DNA of 64,000 bases from Dyadobacter linearis (GTDB taxonomy: Bacteria > Bacteroidota > Bacteroidia > Cytophagales > Spirosomataceae). Shown one piece after another: positions 24,882 through 33,799 of this stretch (position 1 is the stretch's first letter; every line of letters starts with the position of its first letter). The translations under genes and the position numbers were made by a program. The DNA lies in contig NZ_CAJRAU010000001.1 of assembly GCF_907165045.1 (NCBI RefSeq), forward strand, positions 620,001-684,000, given 5' to 3'. The notes beneath the pieces are model-generated. The model searched no databases and had not been told where the DNA came from. It saw only the letters and a program-made list of their open reading frames with translations.

Positions 24882-26126
24882 ATGGAAGATAATCTGGATG
24901 TGATCATCATCGGTGCGGGATTAGCGGGATTGACAGCTGCAAAAGTGTTAAAAGCTGCTGGCAAGTCAGTAAAGATACTGGAAGCTTCTGACCGGCCAGG
25001 AGGCAGGGTGAGGACAGAGAAAGTTGAGGGCTTTCTGCTGGACAGAGGATTCCAGGTGTTGTTAACCGCATATCCCGAAACGCAAAGGTTTTTAGATTAC
25101 GGTGCATTGGAATTGCAGAAATTCGATCCCGGCGCATTGATCTTGAATGAAACCGGTACGACAAAAATCGGGGACCCGCTTCGGCAGCCCCGTACGCTGA
25201 TTAGCACGCTGGCATCACCAGCGGGCACATTCGCCGACAAGTTCCGCATGCTTGGATTAAAGTTAAAACTGACCGGAAAAAGCATAGATGAGATTTTTAC
25301 CGGCAGCGAGACGACCACATTGGCCTATCTGAGCGAAGCTGGATTTAGTCAGCAAATGATCCGCCAGTTTTTCAAACCATTCATGACCGGGATCTTTTTG
25401 GAAGATAGATTAAGCACTTCCAGCCGGATGTTTGAATTCGTGTTCAAGATGTTCAGCCAGGGTGATGCGGCTGTTCCCGCAAAGGGAATGGGCATGATTC
25501 CGTTACAATTAGCCAGTTCGCTTGCACCCGATGAGATTGTATTAGGTCAAAAAGTGGTTTCCATTGACGCAAACATGGTTACCACATCCGACGCGCAGGT
25601 TCATAGCGCAAAAAGCATTCTCATCGCCACCGATCAGCTTGAAATGCCCGAGCCGTTTCGGAAAGTGCCTTCCTCCTATCATTCGGTTACCAATATGTAT
25701 TTCACAGCGGCGACCAAACCTTATGACCAACCACTTATTGCATTAAATGCATTGCCCAGCAAACTTGTCAATAATATCGCGGTCATGAACCGGATCGCAC
25801 CCGCCTATTCCAAAAATGGTGATGCACTGATTTCTCTTTCGCTGATTGGAGACCATTCAAAAACGGATAGCGTGCAGCTTCAAGGGCAGGTTTTGCGTGA
25901 AATGCAAGCCTGGTTTCCGGCTATGCAATGGAAACATCTGAAAACCTATCACATCGGTTATGCGCTGCCGAATGATGACCAAGTCATTAATGTGCCTGGT
26001 AAGGATGCAATGAGGCTAACTGAGCAATGCTTTATTTGTGGAGACCATTTGTTGAACGGTTCGATCAATGCGGCTATGAAAAGTGGACGATTAGCTGCTG
26101 AGGCAATAGTAAACAGTCAGAAATAA
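24882..26126 (+). CDS. FAD-dependent amine-oxidase-type oxidoreductase
   Basis: A 414-residue flavoenzyme of the amine oxidase/phytoene desaturase superfamily. The dinucleotide-binding VIIIGAGLAGLTAAKVLKAAGKSVKILEASDRPGGRVRT occupies residues 7-45, and LTEQCFICGDHLLNGSINAAMKSGRLAAEAI closes the FAD site at the C terminus. FLLDRGFQVLLTAYPE is typical of the protoporphyrinogen-oxidase-like subgroup. The substrate is unknown. It follows the flavin reductase by 5 bp and precedes a MarR fragment by 8 bp. The neighbours suggest a small redox pathway acting on an unsaturated or amine compound, unproven. Confidence 0.88.
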   Translation: MEDNLDVIIIGAGLAGLTAAKVLKAAGKSVKILEASDRPGGRVRTEKVEGFLLDRGFQVLLTAYPETQRFLDYGALELQKFDPGALILNETGTTKIGDPLRQPRTLISTLASPAGTFADKFRMLGLKLKLTGKSIDEIFTGSETTTLAYLSEAGFSQQMIRQFFKPFMTGIFLEDRLSTSSRMFEFVFKMFSQGDAAVPAKGMGMIPLQLASSLAPDEIVLGQKVVSIDANMVTTSDAQVHSAKSILIATDQLEMPEPFRKVPSSYHSVTNMYFTAATKPYDQPLIALNALPSKLVNNIAVMNRIAPAYSKNGDALISLSLIGDHSKTDSVQLQGQVLREMQAWFPAMQWKHLKTYHIGYALPNDDQVINVPGKDAMRLTEQCFICGDHLLNGSINAAMKSGRLAAEAIVNSQK

Positions 26127-26134
26127 ATTTCCGG

Positions 26135-26392
26135 ATGAAATCATACAAGCTTATTCATGAGCTAATATCACTGGTTGAAGAACTTGAACAGCAAAACCCG
26201 GACAGGGCGGTTACGATGCAGGATTTTGCAGGATTTGTGGTTCACACAGCCGGAAAAGTCTGCGCCAGGCGCTGCGCCTCCTGTCTCGATTGCCCTCCAT
26301 GTTGGCTCGTATTCCCCACAACTACCAGTGCCAAGGTTCGTAGTTTTGTCGACATAAATGAACACGAAAATCGGTATGGATATCAAATTTGA
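26135..26392 (+). pseudogene. MarR-type regulator, N-terminal fragment fused to unrelated sequence
   Basis: The first 37 residues (MKSYKLIHELISLVEELEQQ, then NPDRAVTMQDFAGFVVH) resemble the start of MarR-like regulators of this phylum, before the winged helix. The following 48 residues are cysteine-rich and low in structure (CARRCASCLDCPPCW), then run over the start of the next gene. No HTH follows in any frame, so the gene appears deleted from about 26250. The 3' part overlaps the VOC gene by 35 bp. The family call is tentative. Confidence 0.45.
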
Positions 26393-26744
26393 AGGCGGCA
26401 TTAACATTGCCGTCAAAATCCCGAAAAGTAAATATGATGCCACAGTCGGATTCTATCGCGATATTCTCAAACTCGATGTGGAAGAAAAGCCGATCGCGAA
26501 TCCGACAGTTTCAAGAACACACCGGGTCAATTTCGGTAACAATGTGATGTGGCTGGACTGCGTCGACAACTATACGCATTCCGAAACCTGGTTGGAGCTT
26601 AATGTGGAAAACGTCCCGGCAGCAACCGAATATCTCAGATCCCACGGCATTTCGACTTGCGACGAACTGGAAGAGCTTCCCGACAATATGCATTGGATCA
26701 CCGATCCCGCCGGGTCTGTGTATATTGTTAAAAACAGAGAATGA
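26358..26744 (+). CDS. VOC-family protein
   Basis: A 128-residue single VOC module: INIAVKIPKSKYDATVGFYRDILKLDVEEKP, then VNFGNNVMWLDCVD, then TWLELNVENVPAATEYLRSHGI and MHWITDPAGSVYIVKNRE. The internal ATG at 26376 (MDIKFEGG) is an alternative start and would avoid the longer overlap with the MarR fragment. Substrate unknown; such small VOC proteins are often annotated as lyase/dioxygenase superfamily. It closes the redox set and is followed by a palindromic repeat. Confidence 0.78.
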   Translation: MNTKIGMDIKFEGGINIAVKIPKSKYDATVGFYRDILKLDVEEKPIANPTVSRTHRVNFGNNVMWLDCVDNYTHSETWLELNVENVPAATEYLRSHGISTCDELEELPDNMHWITDPAGSVYIVKNRE

Positions 26745-26788
26745 ATCTTTGAAAATTCCGAAAGGGACGGCAGGAGCGGTTGATATCT

Positions 26789-26842
26789 GGCCTCAGCGGG
26801 GCCTCCTGTGAATTGGCAATCAATTAGCAGACCCCGCTGGAA
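26789..26842 (+). repeat. Dispersed copy of the GGCC palindromic element
   Basis: GGCCTCAGCGGGGCCTCCT, GTGAATT, a short AT spacer and AGCAGACCCCGCTGGA correspond to the large palindrome in the 15.8-16.8 kb array, with the right arm partly eroded. It lies 7 bp before the stop of the converging SGNH gene. Confidence 0.8.
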
Positions 26843-26848
26843 CTAAGA

Positions 26849-27766
26849 CTATATTTCCTTTCCTATAATGAGTTTATTAGTCCAGATCTCGTTCACAATC
26901 GTGTTCCCGACAGCATTTGTATAATGTATCGGATCTTCGAAATTGACGGTATTACTGGTGATCGCATTAACATAATCAAAGTCATAAACTTTTGCACTTA
27001 ACCCGGACATGATCTGCTTGAACTTAGCCTCTTCTTTTTGCAGACCAAAATCAACCAACCTTTTGTGAAAGTCGCTGTGATGGGGAACAATAATGAAAAT
27101 CACATCTATCTTATTAGCCTTTGCGAATTTGTCGAAGTTTAACAGCTGCGAATATAATTTCTCAGGAAATGCGTACTTACCATACCAGTGGCTGGCCTTT
27201 GTATTAATACTCCAGTCCCAGAATTCTTTTCTGGACATAGGCGGAGCGAAGTCGGGCTTCTTGTCGGTGAAAGTATATTTGATGGTGGAATAGGCTGCTT
27301 CTGCAACATCTTTATTATAAACGTACATGAATGGATTGTTCAGCATTCTTTTTACGCCTTCCACCCTATCTTCGTGACCAAACTTATTGAACATATTAAA
27401 GTTAATTCCGATCACCACCCTTTTGATCGGCGTCTTCGAATTTGCAAAATAGAAAAGATCAAATATCTCATTTAGTTTCGCTCCGTTCGTATTGAGCTTT
27501 TTGTATTTCCTCTTTGAAATCTCTTCAATTCGCTCTAAGGGAATATTATACGTTCTTGAATCACCAAAGATGACATTTTCGCAAGGTTCGTTCACATAAT
27601 CGATCGTACGATAAATGAGCGTATTCAAGCTTTCAGCCTCCTTTTTCGCTGATCTCTGGAATACTTCAAACCCAAAATAATTAAATGGGTCAATAATCGC
27701 TATTAAAATACCCCAGACAATTAAAGGTAAAATCAGATAAAAGAATTTGGTTAAGAACTTTTTCAT
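26849..27766 (-). CDS. SGNH/AlgX-like acyltransferase partner of an MBOAT protein
   Basis: A 305-residue protein with one N-terminal membrane helix (residues 7-25) and a large outside domain. IFGDSRTYNIPLERI (GDSRT at 68-72) is the nucleophile block of SGNH hydrolases, VIGINFNMFNKFG resembles the oxyanion/asparagine block, and DPIHYTNAVG near residue 280 carries the Asp-x-x-His pair. The gene lies 10 bp after the MBOAT gene on the same strand, like AlgI with AlgJ/AlgX or DltB with DltD. Likely transfers an acyl group, received across the membrane, onto an extracellular polysaccharide. The exact acceptor is unknown. Confidence 0.75.
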   Translation of the reverse strand: MKKFLTKFFYLILPLIVWGILIAIIDPFNYFGFEVFQRSAKKEAESLNTLIYRTIDYVNEPCENVIFGDSRTYNIPLERIEEISKRKYKKLNTNGAKLNEIFDLFYFANSKTPIKRVVIGINFNMFNKFGHEDRVEGVKRMLNNPFMYVYNKDVAEAAYSTIKYTFTDKKPDFAPPMSRKEFWDWSINTKASHWYGKYAFPEKLYSQLLNFDKFAKANKIDVIFIIVPHHSDFHKRLVDFGLQKEEAKFKQIMSGLSAKVYDFDYVNAITSNTVNFEDPIHYTNAVGNTIVNEIWTNKLIIGKEI

Positions 27767-27776
27767 TTGGCTAATA

Positions 27777-29228
27777 TTAGAATTGGAAATAGATGAAGTT
27801 ACCTGCCGGGTTTTTTGTAGCGCTAAAAACGATCGCTATCAAAAAGAAATAATAGGCAGCCCATCTTATTCTCGGATTTGGGTAAATAATTGTCCGTAAC
27901 TTATCATTTGCCATCACATATTCCATTACCAATAATACGACCAGAAAGAAAACAGAAGTAAGAAGATCTTCCGGTTTCAATCCCACTCCCCGGAATTTCA
28001 ATGACATAGCCATCGGATCAGTATAATCTCTGATATCCGAAAACATGTGTGTGATAATGTAAATAGCGTCGCTCAAATTATTGCTTCGGAAGAAAATCCA
28101 TGCGAATGCAACAAATACGAGTGTCAGGATCATGCGCATCGCATTTACGAGCACACTCGCACTATCGGCTTTCTGAATATTGAATGTCTTTTCAACGATC
28201 AGACCGAGTCCGTGTACAAAACCCCAGATCACGTAAGTCCAGTTGGCACCGTGCCATAACCCGCTCAATGTGAACGTAATAAGAAGATTCCTGTTCGCAT
28301 TAAAGGTAGAAGTGCGGTTCCCGCCCAGCGGGATATAGAGATAATCCCTGAACCAGGTTGACAAGGAAATATGCCACCTGCGCCAGAATTCCGTGAGTGA
28401 TCTCGAAAAATAAGGCGAAGCAAAGTTCGGTCTCATATCGAAGCCCAATAGTCGCGCGGTACCAATTGCGATATCGGAATATCCGGAGAAATCGCAATAG
28501 ATCTGGAACGTAAAAAATATCGTCGCTACAACCATTGGAAAGCCCGTGTACGCTTCGGGATTGTTATAAACCGTATCTACCAAAATGGCAAGACTGTCGG
28601 CAATAACTATCTTTTTAAAGAATCCTTTTAGAATAAGGCGACCGCCACTTGCTGCAAATGCATAATCAAATTTTCTCTTTTGGAAAAACTGCGGTAACAA
28701 ATGTTCCGCCCGCTCGATCGGCCCGGCTACGAGCTGTGGAAAAAAGGAAACGAAAGCGAAAAAATTCAGGATATTATGAGAAGGTTCGAGCTTTTTCTTG
28801 TAAATGTCAATCGTGTAGCTGAGCGACTGAAAAGTATAAAAGCTGATACCGACCGGAAGAATAATATGAAGCGTATATACATTAATAGGTACATTCATTT
28901 CAGTCAGCATCCCGATAAAGCTATCAACAAAGAAGTTGAAGTATTTAAAGAAACCCAGAAAGCAAAGATTAAAGACGATACTCACCAAAACGAGCCGCTT
29001 TCTGAGAACAGGATTTTGTGTTTTCCAGATCTGATGTCCCAGAAAGTAATCAATAGAAGAACTGGTAAATATCAGCAACAGAAATCTCCAATCCCACCAG
29101 CCATAAAAGAAATAGCTTACAACTAGCAGAAAAGCATTTTGCGCTTTTAAGTGCCGGTTCAATACAAACCAGTACAAGACGAATACAATTGTGAAAAACA
29201 CAATGAACTCGATAGAATTAAATAGCAT
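27777..29228 (-). CDS. MBOAT-family membrane O-acyltransferase (AlgI-like)
   Basis: A 483-residue polytopic membrane protein with about 10-12 hydrophobic segments. FFPQLVAGPIERAEHLLPQF, DFSGYSDIAIGTARLLGFDMRPNF, FWRRWHISLSTWFRDYLYIPLGGNR and SGLWHGANWTYVIWG are family hallmarks; the histidine in SGLWHG is the proposed catalytic residue. It passes acyl groups, commonly acetyl, from the cytosol to the periplasmic partner encoded just downstream. The pair suggests O-acetylation of an exopolysaccharide or cell wall polymer. Confidence 0.95.
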   Translation of the reverse strand: MLFNSIEFIVFFTIVFVLYWFVLNRHLKAQNAFLLVVSYFFYGWWDWRFLLLIFTSSSIDYFLGHQIWKTQNPVLRKRLVLVSIVFNLCFLGFFKYFNFFVDSFIGMLTEMNVPINVYTLHIILPVGISFYTFQSLSYTIDIYKKKLEPSHNILNFFAFVSFFPQLVAGPIERAEHLLPQFFQKRKFDYAFAASGGRLILKGFFKKIVIADSLAILVDTVYNNPEAYTGFPMVVATIFFTFQIYCDFSGYSDIAIGTARLLGFDMRPNFASPYFSRSLTEFWRRWHISLSTWFRDYLYIPLGGNRTSTFNANRNLLITFTLSGLWHGANWTYVIWGFVHGLGLIVEKTFNIQKADSASVLVNAMRMILTLVFVAFAWIFFRSNNLSDAIYIITHMFSDIRDYTDPMAMSLKFRGVGLKPEDLLTSVFFLVVLLVMEYVMANDKLRTIIYPNPRIRWAAYYFFLIAIVFSATKNPAGNFIYFQF

Positions 29229-29489
29229 AGTTAGTATTGAAAGAGGGGAACGTTTGAGATCTGTGCTTATTTACTACTCATTTTTAAACGGCATTTCAAA
29301 TATCCGGGAGGGTTGGGTTATCTTCGCTTGAAGTGTTTCGTTGAGGTTTGACTACCACTGACAGCGTTGTTACTAAATCAAATTTAGATAAAAAAGAGCG
29401 AGCCGATCAGAAATTTGGGACGACCTCCCGATAATTAGGGGTAATGCAAGAGAATTTACTGGAAAAGGCTAATGATCTCTGGCATCGGG

Positions 29490-30470
29490 TCAGTTCAGCG
29501 CATCCTTATTGTATTTCAACCTGTATTCCAACGGAGAGACGCCGGTCACTTTTTTAAACACTTCCCGGAACGCTTTCATATCGGAATAACCCGTTTCGTA
29601 CATCACTTCCTTGATGTTTTTGCTGTTCGTTTCAAACGATTTTTTGGCAGCTTCCATCTTTACGCGCTGGGCATATTCAATGGGTGTATTGCCTGTTGCC
29701 CTGATGAATCTGCGGTCGAAGTTCCGCCTGCCGACAGCAAATCTGGACGCCAGCTCAGCAATGGAAATCTTGCTTTCCACATGCTTTTCAATGTAAACCT
29801 GGGCCTGCCGGATGATCTCGTCTTCATGCGATTTTTGTCCGGCAAAGATGATAAAAGGCGACTGCGCTTCTCTCTCGATATCAATCTGAAATACTTTGGA
29901 ACAGAAAATGGCCGTTTGCCGGTCAAAATACTTTTCGACCAGGTAAAGGATCAGGTTGAGAAATGAATAGGCGCCGCCGTTTGTGTAGATCCCGTTTTCG
30001 TCGGTGATCAGTCTATCTTTCTGTACATTGATCTCAGGGAATTTTGTTTTGAACAAATCGGCAAATGCCCAATGCGTAGAGCACGTTTTTCCATTGATCA
30101 AACCCGAGGAAGCCAGCAGAAAAGCGCCGGTGCAAATACTCGCGACCTCTGCGCCGCCCCGATACTGGTCGCGGATCCATTGAATCAAAGGCTGGTTCTT
30201 TTCAACTGCCTGTTCAAACTCGTGGTTCAGGGAAGGTATAATGATCAGGTTCGTTTTGGAAACAGCAGAAATATGCACGTGCGGCCGGACCGAAAACAAC
30301 CCGTCGTGAAAGTCCACCTGTTCCGACAGACCGGCCAGCTCAATCTGGTACAATGTCTTTTTATGATTTTCCTCCCAGTACTTATTTGCCCTTTTCAAAA
30401 TCTTGTAAGCGCCTACGATACTGCTCAGATTATTTTCTCCGTCGGGAACAAGGATGGTGATCTTCTTCAT
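29490..30470 (-). CDS. GlxA-type transcriptional regulator (DJ-1/PfpI plus AraC HTH)
   Basis: 326 residues from the ATG at 30470 (MKKITILVPDGENNLSS); a longer frame to 30506 adds 12 residues. Residues 1-190 form a DJ-1/PfpI-like domain with the nucleophile-elbow sequence ASICTGAFLLASSGLINGKTCSTHW. Residues about 225-320 are an AraC-type double HTH (SIAELASRFAVGRRNFDRRF, IKEVMYETGYSDMKAFREVF). It is divergent from an AHSA1 gene 148 bp away, the probable target. GlxA-type regulators often sense small metabolites or control amidase pathways. Confidence 0.9.
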   Translation of the reverse strand: MKKITILVPDGENNLSSIVGAYKILKRANKYWEENHKKTLYQIELAGLSEQVDFHDGLFSVRPHVHISAVSKTNLIIIPSLNHEFEQAVEKNQPLIQWIRDQYRGGAEVASICTGAFLLASSGLINGKTCSTHWAFADLFKTKFPEINVQKDRLITDENGIYTNGGAYSFLNLILYLVEKYFDRQTAIFCSKVFQIDIEREAQSPFIIFAGQKSHEDEIIRQAQVYIEKHVESKISIAELASRFAVGRRNFDRRFIRATGNTPIEYAQRVKMEAAKKSFETNSKNIKEVMYETGYSDMKAFREVFKKVTGVSPLEYRLKYNKDALN

Positions 30471-30618
30471 CTTTTTTGTTGCAAGATAGAAATAGGTATT
30501 GTCCAAATCAACCCGCGATAATGTCCATTTTACACTGCACTAATATCCCGTCAAGCCTATACTTTTGAGCACGAATCTATATCAAACTTTCATTCAAATC
30601 TTAAACACGCAAGCAGTT

Positions 30619-31065
30619 ATGGCAGATATCTTACACAGGGTCGGGATCAGATCAGACTCATTACAAGATGTTTATAATGCATTAACAACCACGGCAGGCC
30701 TAGCCGGCTGGTGGACGAGCAATACGAAAGGGGAAGGCGACCGGGTCGGTAATATCATTGAGTTCCGATTCGGCGCCGGCGGATTTGATATGAAGGTAGC
30801 CGAACTCGAAGAGCCCAGCCGGGTAGTGTGGGAGCTGGCCGATGGTCCCCAGGAATGGATGGGAACAACGATCAGTTTTGACTTGAAGCAAGACAATGAT
30901 TTCGTTATTGTAATGTTCAAGCATGCCAATTGGAGCGAACCGGTGGAATTCATGCACCATTGCAGTACAAAATGGGCAACATTTTTGCTAAGTCTGAAAT
31001 CGCTGATTGAAGATGGGAAAGGAAGACCTGATCCCGACGATATTAAAATAGACAACTGGAACTAG
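30619..31065 (+). CDS. AHSA1/SRPBCC-type ligand-binding protein
   Basis: 148 residues from the ATG at 30619; the upstream TTG start at 30565 adds 18 residues with no conserved pattern. The START-like helix-grip layout shows as VGIRSDSLQDVYNALTTTAGLAGWWTSNTKGEGDRVGNIIEFRFG, then MKVAELEEPSRVVWELADGP, then FMHHCSTKWATFLLSLKSLIEDG. It binds a hydrophobic ligand in its pocket in family members. It ends 21 bp before a strong terminator. Divergent from the GlxA regulator. Confidence 0.85.
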   Translation: MADILHRVGIRSDSLQDVYNALTTTAGLAGWWTSNTKGEGDRVGNIIEFRFGAGGFDMKVAELEEPSRVVWELADGPQEWMGTTISFDLKQDNDFVIVMFKHANWSEPVEFMHHCSTKWATFLLSLKSLIEDGKGRPDPDDIKIDNWN

Positions 31066-31085
31066 GTTTCATCAAGTTTACAAGA

Positions 31086-31116
31086 GGGAATTGGAAAGCC
31101 ACCAATTCCCTTTTTT
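31086..31116 (+). terminator. Terminator after the AHSA1 gene
   Basis: A perfect 9-bp stem GGGAATTGG/CCAATTCCC, a 7-nt loop and six Ts. Confidence 0.9.
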
Positions 31117-31194
31117 GCATTGTATCCCCGAGAAAATATCCAGTTAATCCAACTAAACAGGCAGATTGTATAAGCGATTTAGTGCCAAACTAAC

Positions 31195-31202
31195 TACATT
31201 TG
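31195..31202 (+). promoter_or_regulatory. -7 element of the TonB-receptor operon
   Basis: TACATTTG, an exact TAnnTTTG. No TTTG stands at the ideal 19-bp distance, the closest TTG being 26 bp upstream, which suggests a regulated promoter. Transcription would start near 31209, leaving a leader of about 160 nt before the ATG at 31373. Confidence 0.45.
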
Positions 31203-31211
31203 CGCAACTAT

Positions 31212-31233
31212 TTAGAATAAGTCTACTTACTAA
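31212..31233 (+). promoter_or_regulatory. Imperfect dyad at the TonB operon start site, possible operator
   Basis: TTAGAATAAG-TCTA-CTTACTAA is an imperfect inverted repeat placed just downstream of the -7 element, where a repressor such as a Fur-type protein would block transcription. It does not match the classical Fur consensus closely, so the regulator is not known. Confidence 0.35.
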
Positions 31234-31289
31234 TAATATAAAATATGATTTGAACGTATCCAATTCTTAGCTGACAATATCAAACTATA

Positions 31290-31340
31290 AAGCAAAAAAG
31301 TCGGATGGTTCGTACCCACCCGACTCCCGCGCCGAGGCGC
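31290..31340 (+). promoter_or_regulatory. Hairpin in the leader of the TonB-receptor gene
   Basis: AGTCGG-A-TGG-TTCGTAC-CCA-C-CCGACT forms a 9-bp stem with one mismatch and is followed by GCGCC/GGCGC-type pairing. The stretch is richer in G and C than its flanks and lacks a T run, so it is more likely a structured leader than a terminator. No riboswitch class was recognised. Confidence 0.3.
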
Positions 31341-31372
31341 TACGCTTTCCAACGCCAGAACATTTTAAAGCA

Positions 31373-33763
31373 ATGCAAATTAGTAAAATTCTGCATACAG
31401 GGCTCCTTTGTATGCTGTCAATCATCGCCTTTGCGCAGCAGTCCCGCATTGCGCCGGCCACTGCCTCGCTCGCTGGCCAGGTACGGACCGAGGACGGTGA
31501 GGCGCTTCCCGGCGCATCGGTCAGCCTGAAAGGTACCTCTTACGGTACGGTTGCGAATGCCGATGGGAAGTACACGCTCGAAAACGTGAGCCCCGGTGCC
31601 TATCAGCTAATGGTCACCTTTGTGGGTTACCAGCCGCTTTCCAGGGAAATTATACTAAAATCGGGAGAATCTGACAAGCGTAACTTCAAGTTGGTTTCTC
31701 AGACCCGGGAACTCGAATCGCTTTCGGTGATCGGCCGGTCGGAAACGCGGGAGGTCAATCGCCAGGCGTATAATGTGACTGCTATCGACGCCAAAAAACT
31801 GCAAAACTCGACGCTGGATTTGTCACACGCACTCGACAGGGTATCCGGAGTGCGCGTGAGGGAAAGCGGCGGCGTAGGTTCCAATATGAATTTCTCCCTC
31901 AATGGTTTCACGGGAAGACAGGTAAAGTTCTTCCTCGATGGCGTGCCGATGGACAATTTTGGTTCATCGTTTCAGCTCAACAATATCCCGATCAACCTCG
32001 CCGAGCGCGTGGAAGTGTACAAAGGTGTGGTACCGATCTGGCTGGGGTCCGACGCACTGGGCGGGGCTGTGAATATCGTGACCAATACCCGCCAGAACAG
32101 CTACCTCGACGCATCCTATTCCTACGGTTCTTTCAATACCCACCGCACCGCGATCAATGCGGGTTTTACCAGCAAAAACGGTTTTACAGCCCAGTTGAAT
32201 GCATTCCAAAACTATTCGGACAATAATTACTGGATCAATGTGGATGTAGCGGATGTGAATACCGGCGAATATTTCCGTGACCAGCGCCTGCGCCGTTTTC
32301 ATGACACTTACCATAATGAAACTGTGATCGCGAATGTGGGTGTGGTGAATAAAAAGTTTGCAGACCGCCTGCTGCTGGGGATAACGCTGGGTAAAAACAG
32401 AGCCGAGATCCAGACCGGCGCGCGGATGGTGAGCGTGTTCGGAGCGTGGCACCGGAAGGGGAATATCGTAATGCCCAGTTTGAAATATTCAAAAAAGGAT
32501 CTGTTTGTCAAAGGTCTGAGTGTCAATATTTCAGCAAACTACAACCTGGGGCAGGAACAGAATGTCGACACCGTGTATCGCCGGTACAACTGGTTCCAGC
32601 AATTCAAACAATATGAGGGTTTGGGCAGCGAGCGTGAAAGATCACTTTACCGGTTCCGGAACAACAACGGGCTGGCTACCGCCAATGTTACCTACCAGAT
32701 CGGGCCGCGCCATTCATTGACCGTTAACAACGTTTATAACACCTTCAACCGAAAAGGCGAGGATGAACTTTTTCCCGATGCGGAAAAATTTGAACAGCCG
32801 CGGATCAACAAGAAAAACGTGCTGGGGCTCGGGTATAAGTTTGATTACAGCGAGCGTTGGAACACTTCTGCATTTGTCAAACATTTTTCTCAAAACAACA
32901 AGTACTCGATATCCTACAACCCGAGCGGGAACTGGGGCGACAATGCGTTTCTGGAACAGAAAAGCAATTTCACAAAGCTGGGTTACGGAATTGCGTCCAC
33001 TTATTTCCTTCGCAAGAATTTACAGTTAAAAGGCTCATTTGAAAAGAGTTACCGCCTTCCTGAAACCGACGAGCTATTTGGTGACCTGATCAATCTCGAA
33101 GGTAATATTGACCTGGATCCGGAAACGAGCTATAACTATAATCTGGGTTTCAGCTATCAGGCAAATATCAATCGCGTACACCGTTTCAGCGTCGATGCCA
33201 ATGTGCTCTACCGCGACGCGCAGGGTTTCATCCGCCCCCGACTGAATGCCAATCAGACCAAGAAGGTAATGGATAACCTGGCCGACGTGACCAACTTTGG
33301 TGTGGACGGCGAAGTGCGGTATTCTTACAATCAGCTGCTCACCGCCGGCGTAAACCTGACCTACCAGGACCTGCGAAACAATACGCGTTTTGAAGAAGGC
33401 TATACCACCGAAAGCCCGCTGTACCGCGACCGCATTCCCAACATGCCGTTTATGTTCGGCAATGCCGACGCAGCTCTATTCCTGAAAGATTTTGGAAGAA
33501 AAGGCAACACGCTGACCTTCGGCTACAACCTGCTTTTTGTGCACGCTTACTACCTCTACTGGCCGAGCATGGGCAGTGACAAACTGGACATTCCGCAGCA
33601 GCTTAGCCACGATGTGAACGTGGTGTATGCGATGGCTAACGGGAAGTACAATATCTCTCTGGAATGCAAAAACCTGCTCGACGCCAAGCTTTACGACAAT
33701 TTCAGCTTACAGAAGCCCAGCCGCGGTTTCTATGTCAAATTGCGCTATTTCATCAGTAAATAA
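31373..33763 (+). CDS. TonB-dependent outer-membrane receptor
   Basis: A 796-residue receptor. Signal peptide residues 1-22 (LLCMLSIIAFAQ), then a carboxypeptidase-regulatory-like domain (about 32-110: LAGQVRTEDGEALPGASVSLKGT, GTVANADGKYTLENV), then the plug (about 120-235: HALDRVSGVRVRESGGVGSN, ERVEVYKGVVPIWLGSDALGGAVNIVT), then a 22-strand-type barrel to the end (GFYVKLRYFISK). It imports a ligand bound outside with energy from TonB. The downstream genes (DUF4374, PepSY) suggest a siderophore or metal complex. The receptor is not of the SusC type: there is no SusD partner. Confidence 0.94.
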   Translation: MQISKILHTGLLCMLSIIAFAQQSRIAPATASLAGQVRTEDGEALPGASVSLKGTSYGTVANADGKYTLENVSPGAYQLMVTFVGYQPLSREIILKSGESDKRNFKLVSQTRELESLSVIGRSETREVNRQAYNVTAIDAKKLQNSTLDLSHALDRVSGVRVRESGGVGSNMNFSLNGFTGRQVKFFLDGVPMDNFGSSFQLNNIPINLAERVEVYKGVVPIWLGSDALGGAVNIVTNTRQNSYLDASYSYGSFNTHRTAINAGFTSKNGFTAQLNAFQNYSDNNYWINVDVADVNTGEYFRDQRLRRFHDTYHNETVIANVGVVNKKFADRLLLGITLGKNRAEIQTGARMVSVFGAWHRKGNIVMPSLKYSKKDLFVKGLSVNISANYNLGQEQNVDTVYRRYNWFQQFKQYEGLGSERERSLYRFRNNNGLATANVTYQIGPRHSLTVNNVYNTFNRKGEDELFPDAEKFEQPRINKKNVLGLGYKFDYSERWNTSAFVKHFSQNNKYSISYNPSGNWGDNAFLEQKSNFTKLGYGIASTYFLRKNLQLKGSFEKSYRLPETDELFGDLINLEGNIDLDPETSYNYNLGFSYQANINRVHRFSVDANVLYRDAQGFIRPRLNANQTKKVMDNLADVTNFGVDGEVRYSYNQLLTAGVNLTYQDLRNNTRFEEGYTTESPLYRDRIPNMPFMFGNADAALFLKDFGRKGNTLTFGYNLLFVHAYYLYWPSMGSDKLDIPQQLSHDVNVVYAMANGKYNISLECKNLLDAKLYDNFSLQKPSRGFYVKLRYFISK

Positions 33764-33799
33764 AAACTTACAATTCATAATATAATTCAAATCAAAAAA

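Noticed and set aside
31305..31529. A 74-codon frame starting in the TonB leader
   Set aside because: Proline/arginine-rich translation that overlaps the receptor gene in another frame; the leader is better read as non-coding.
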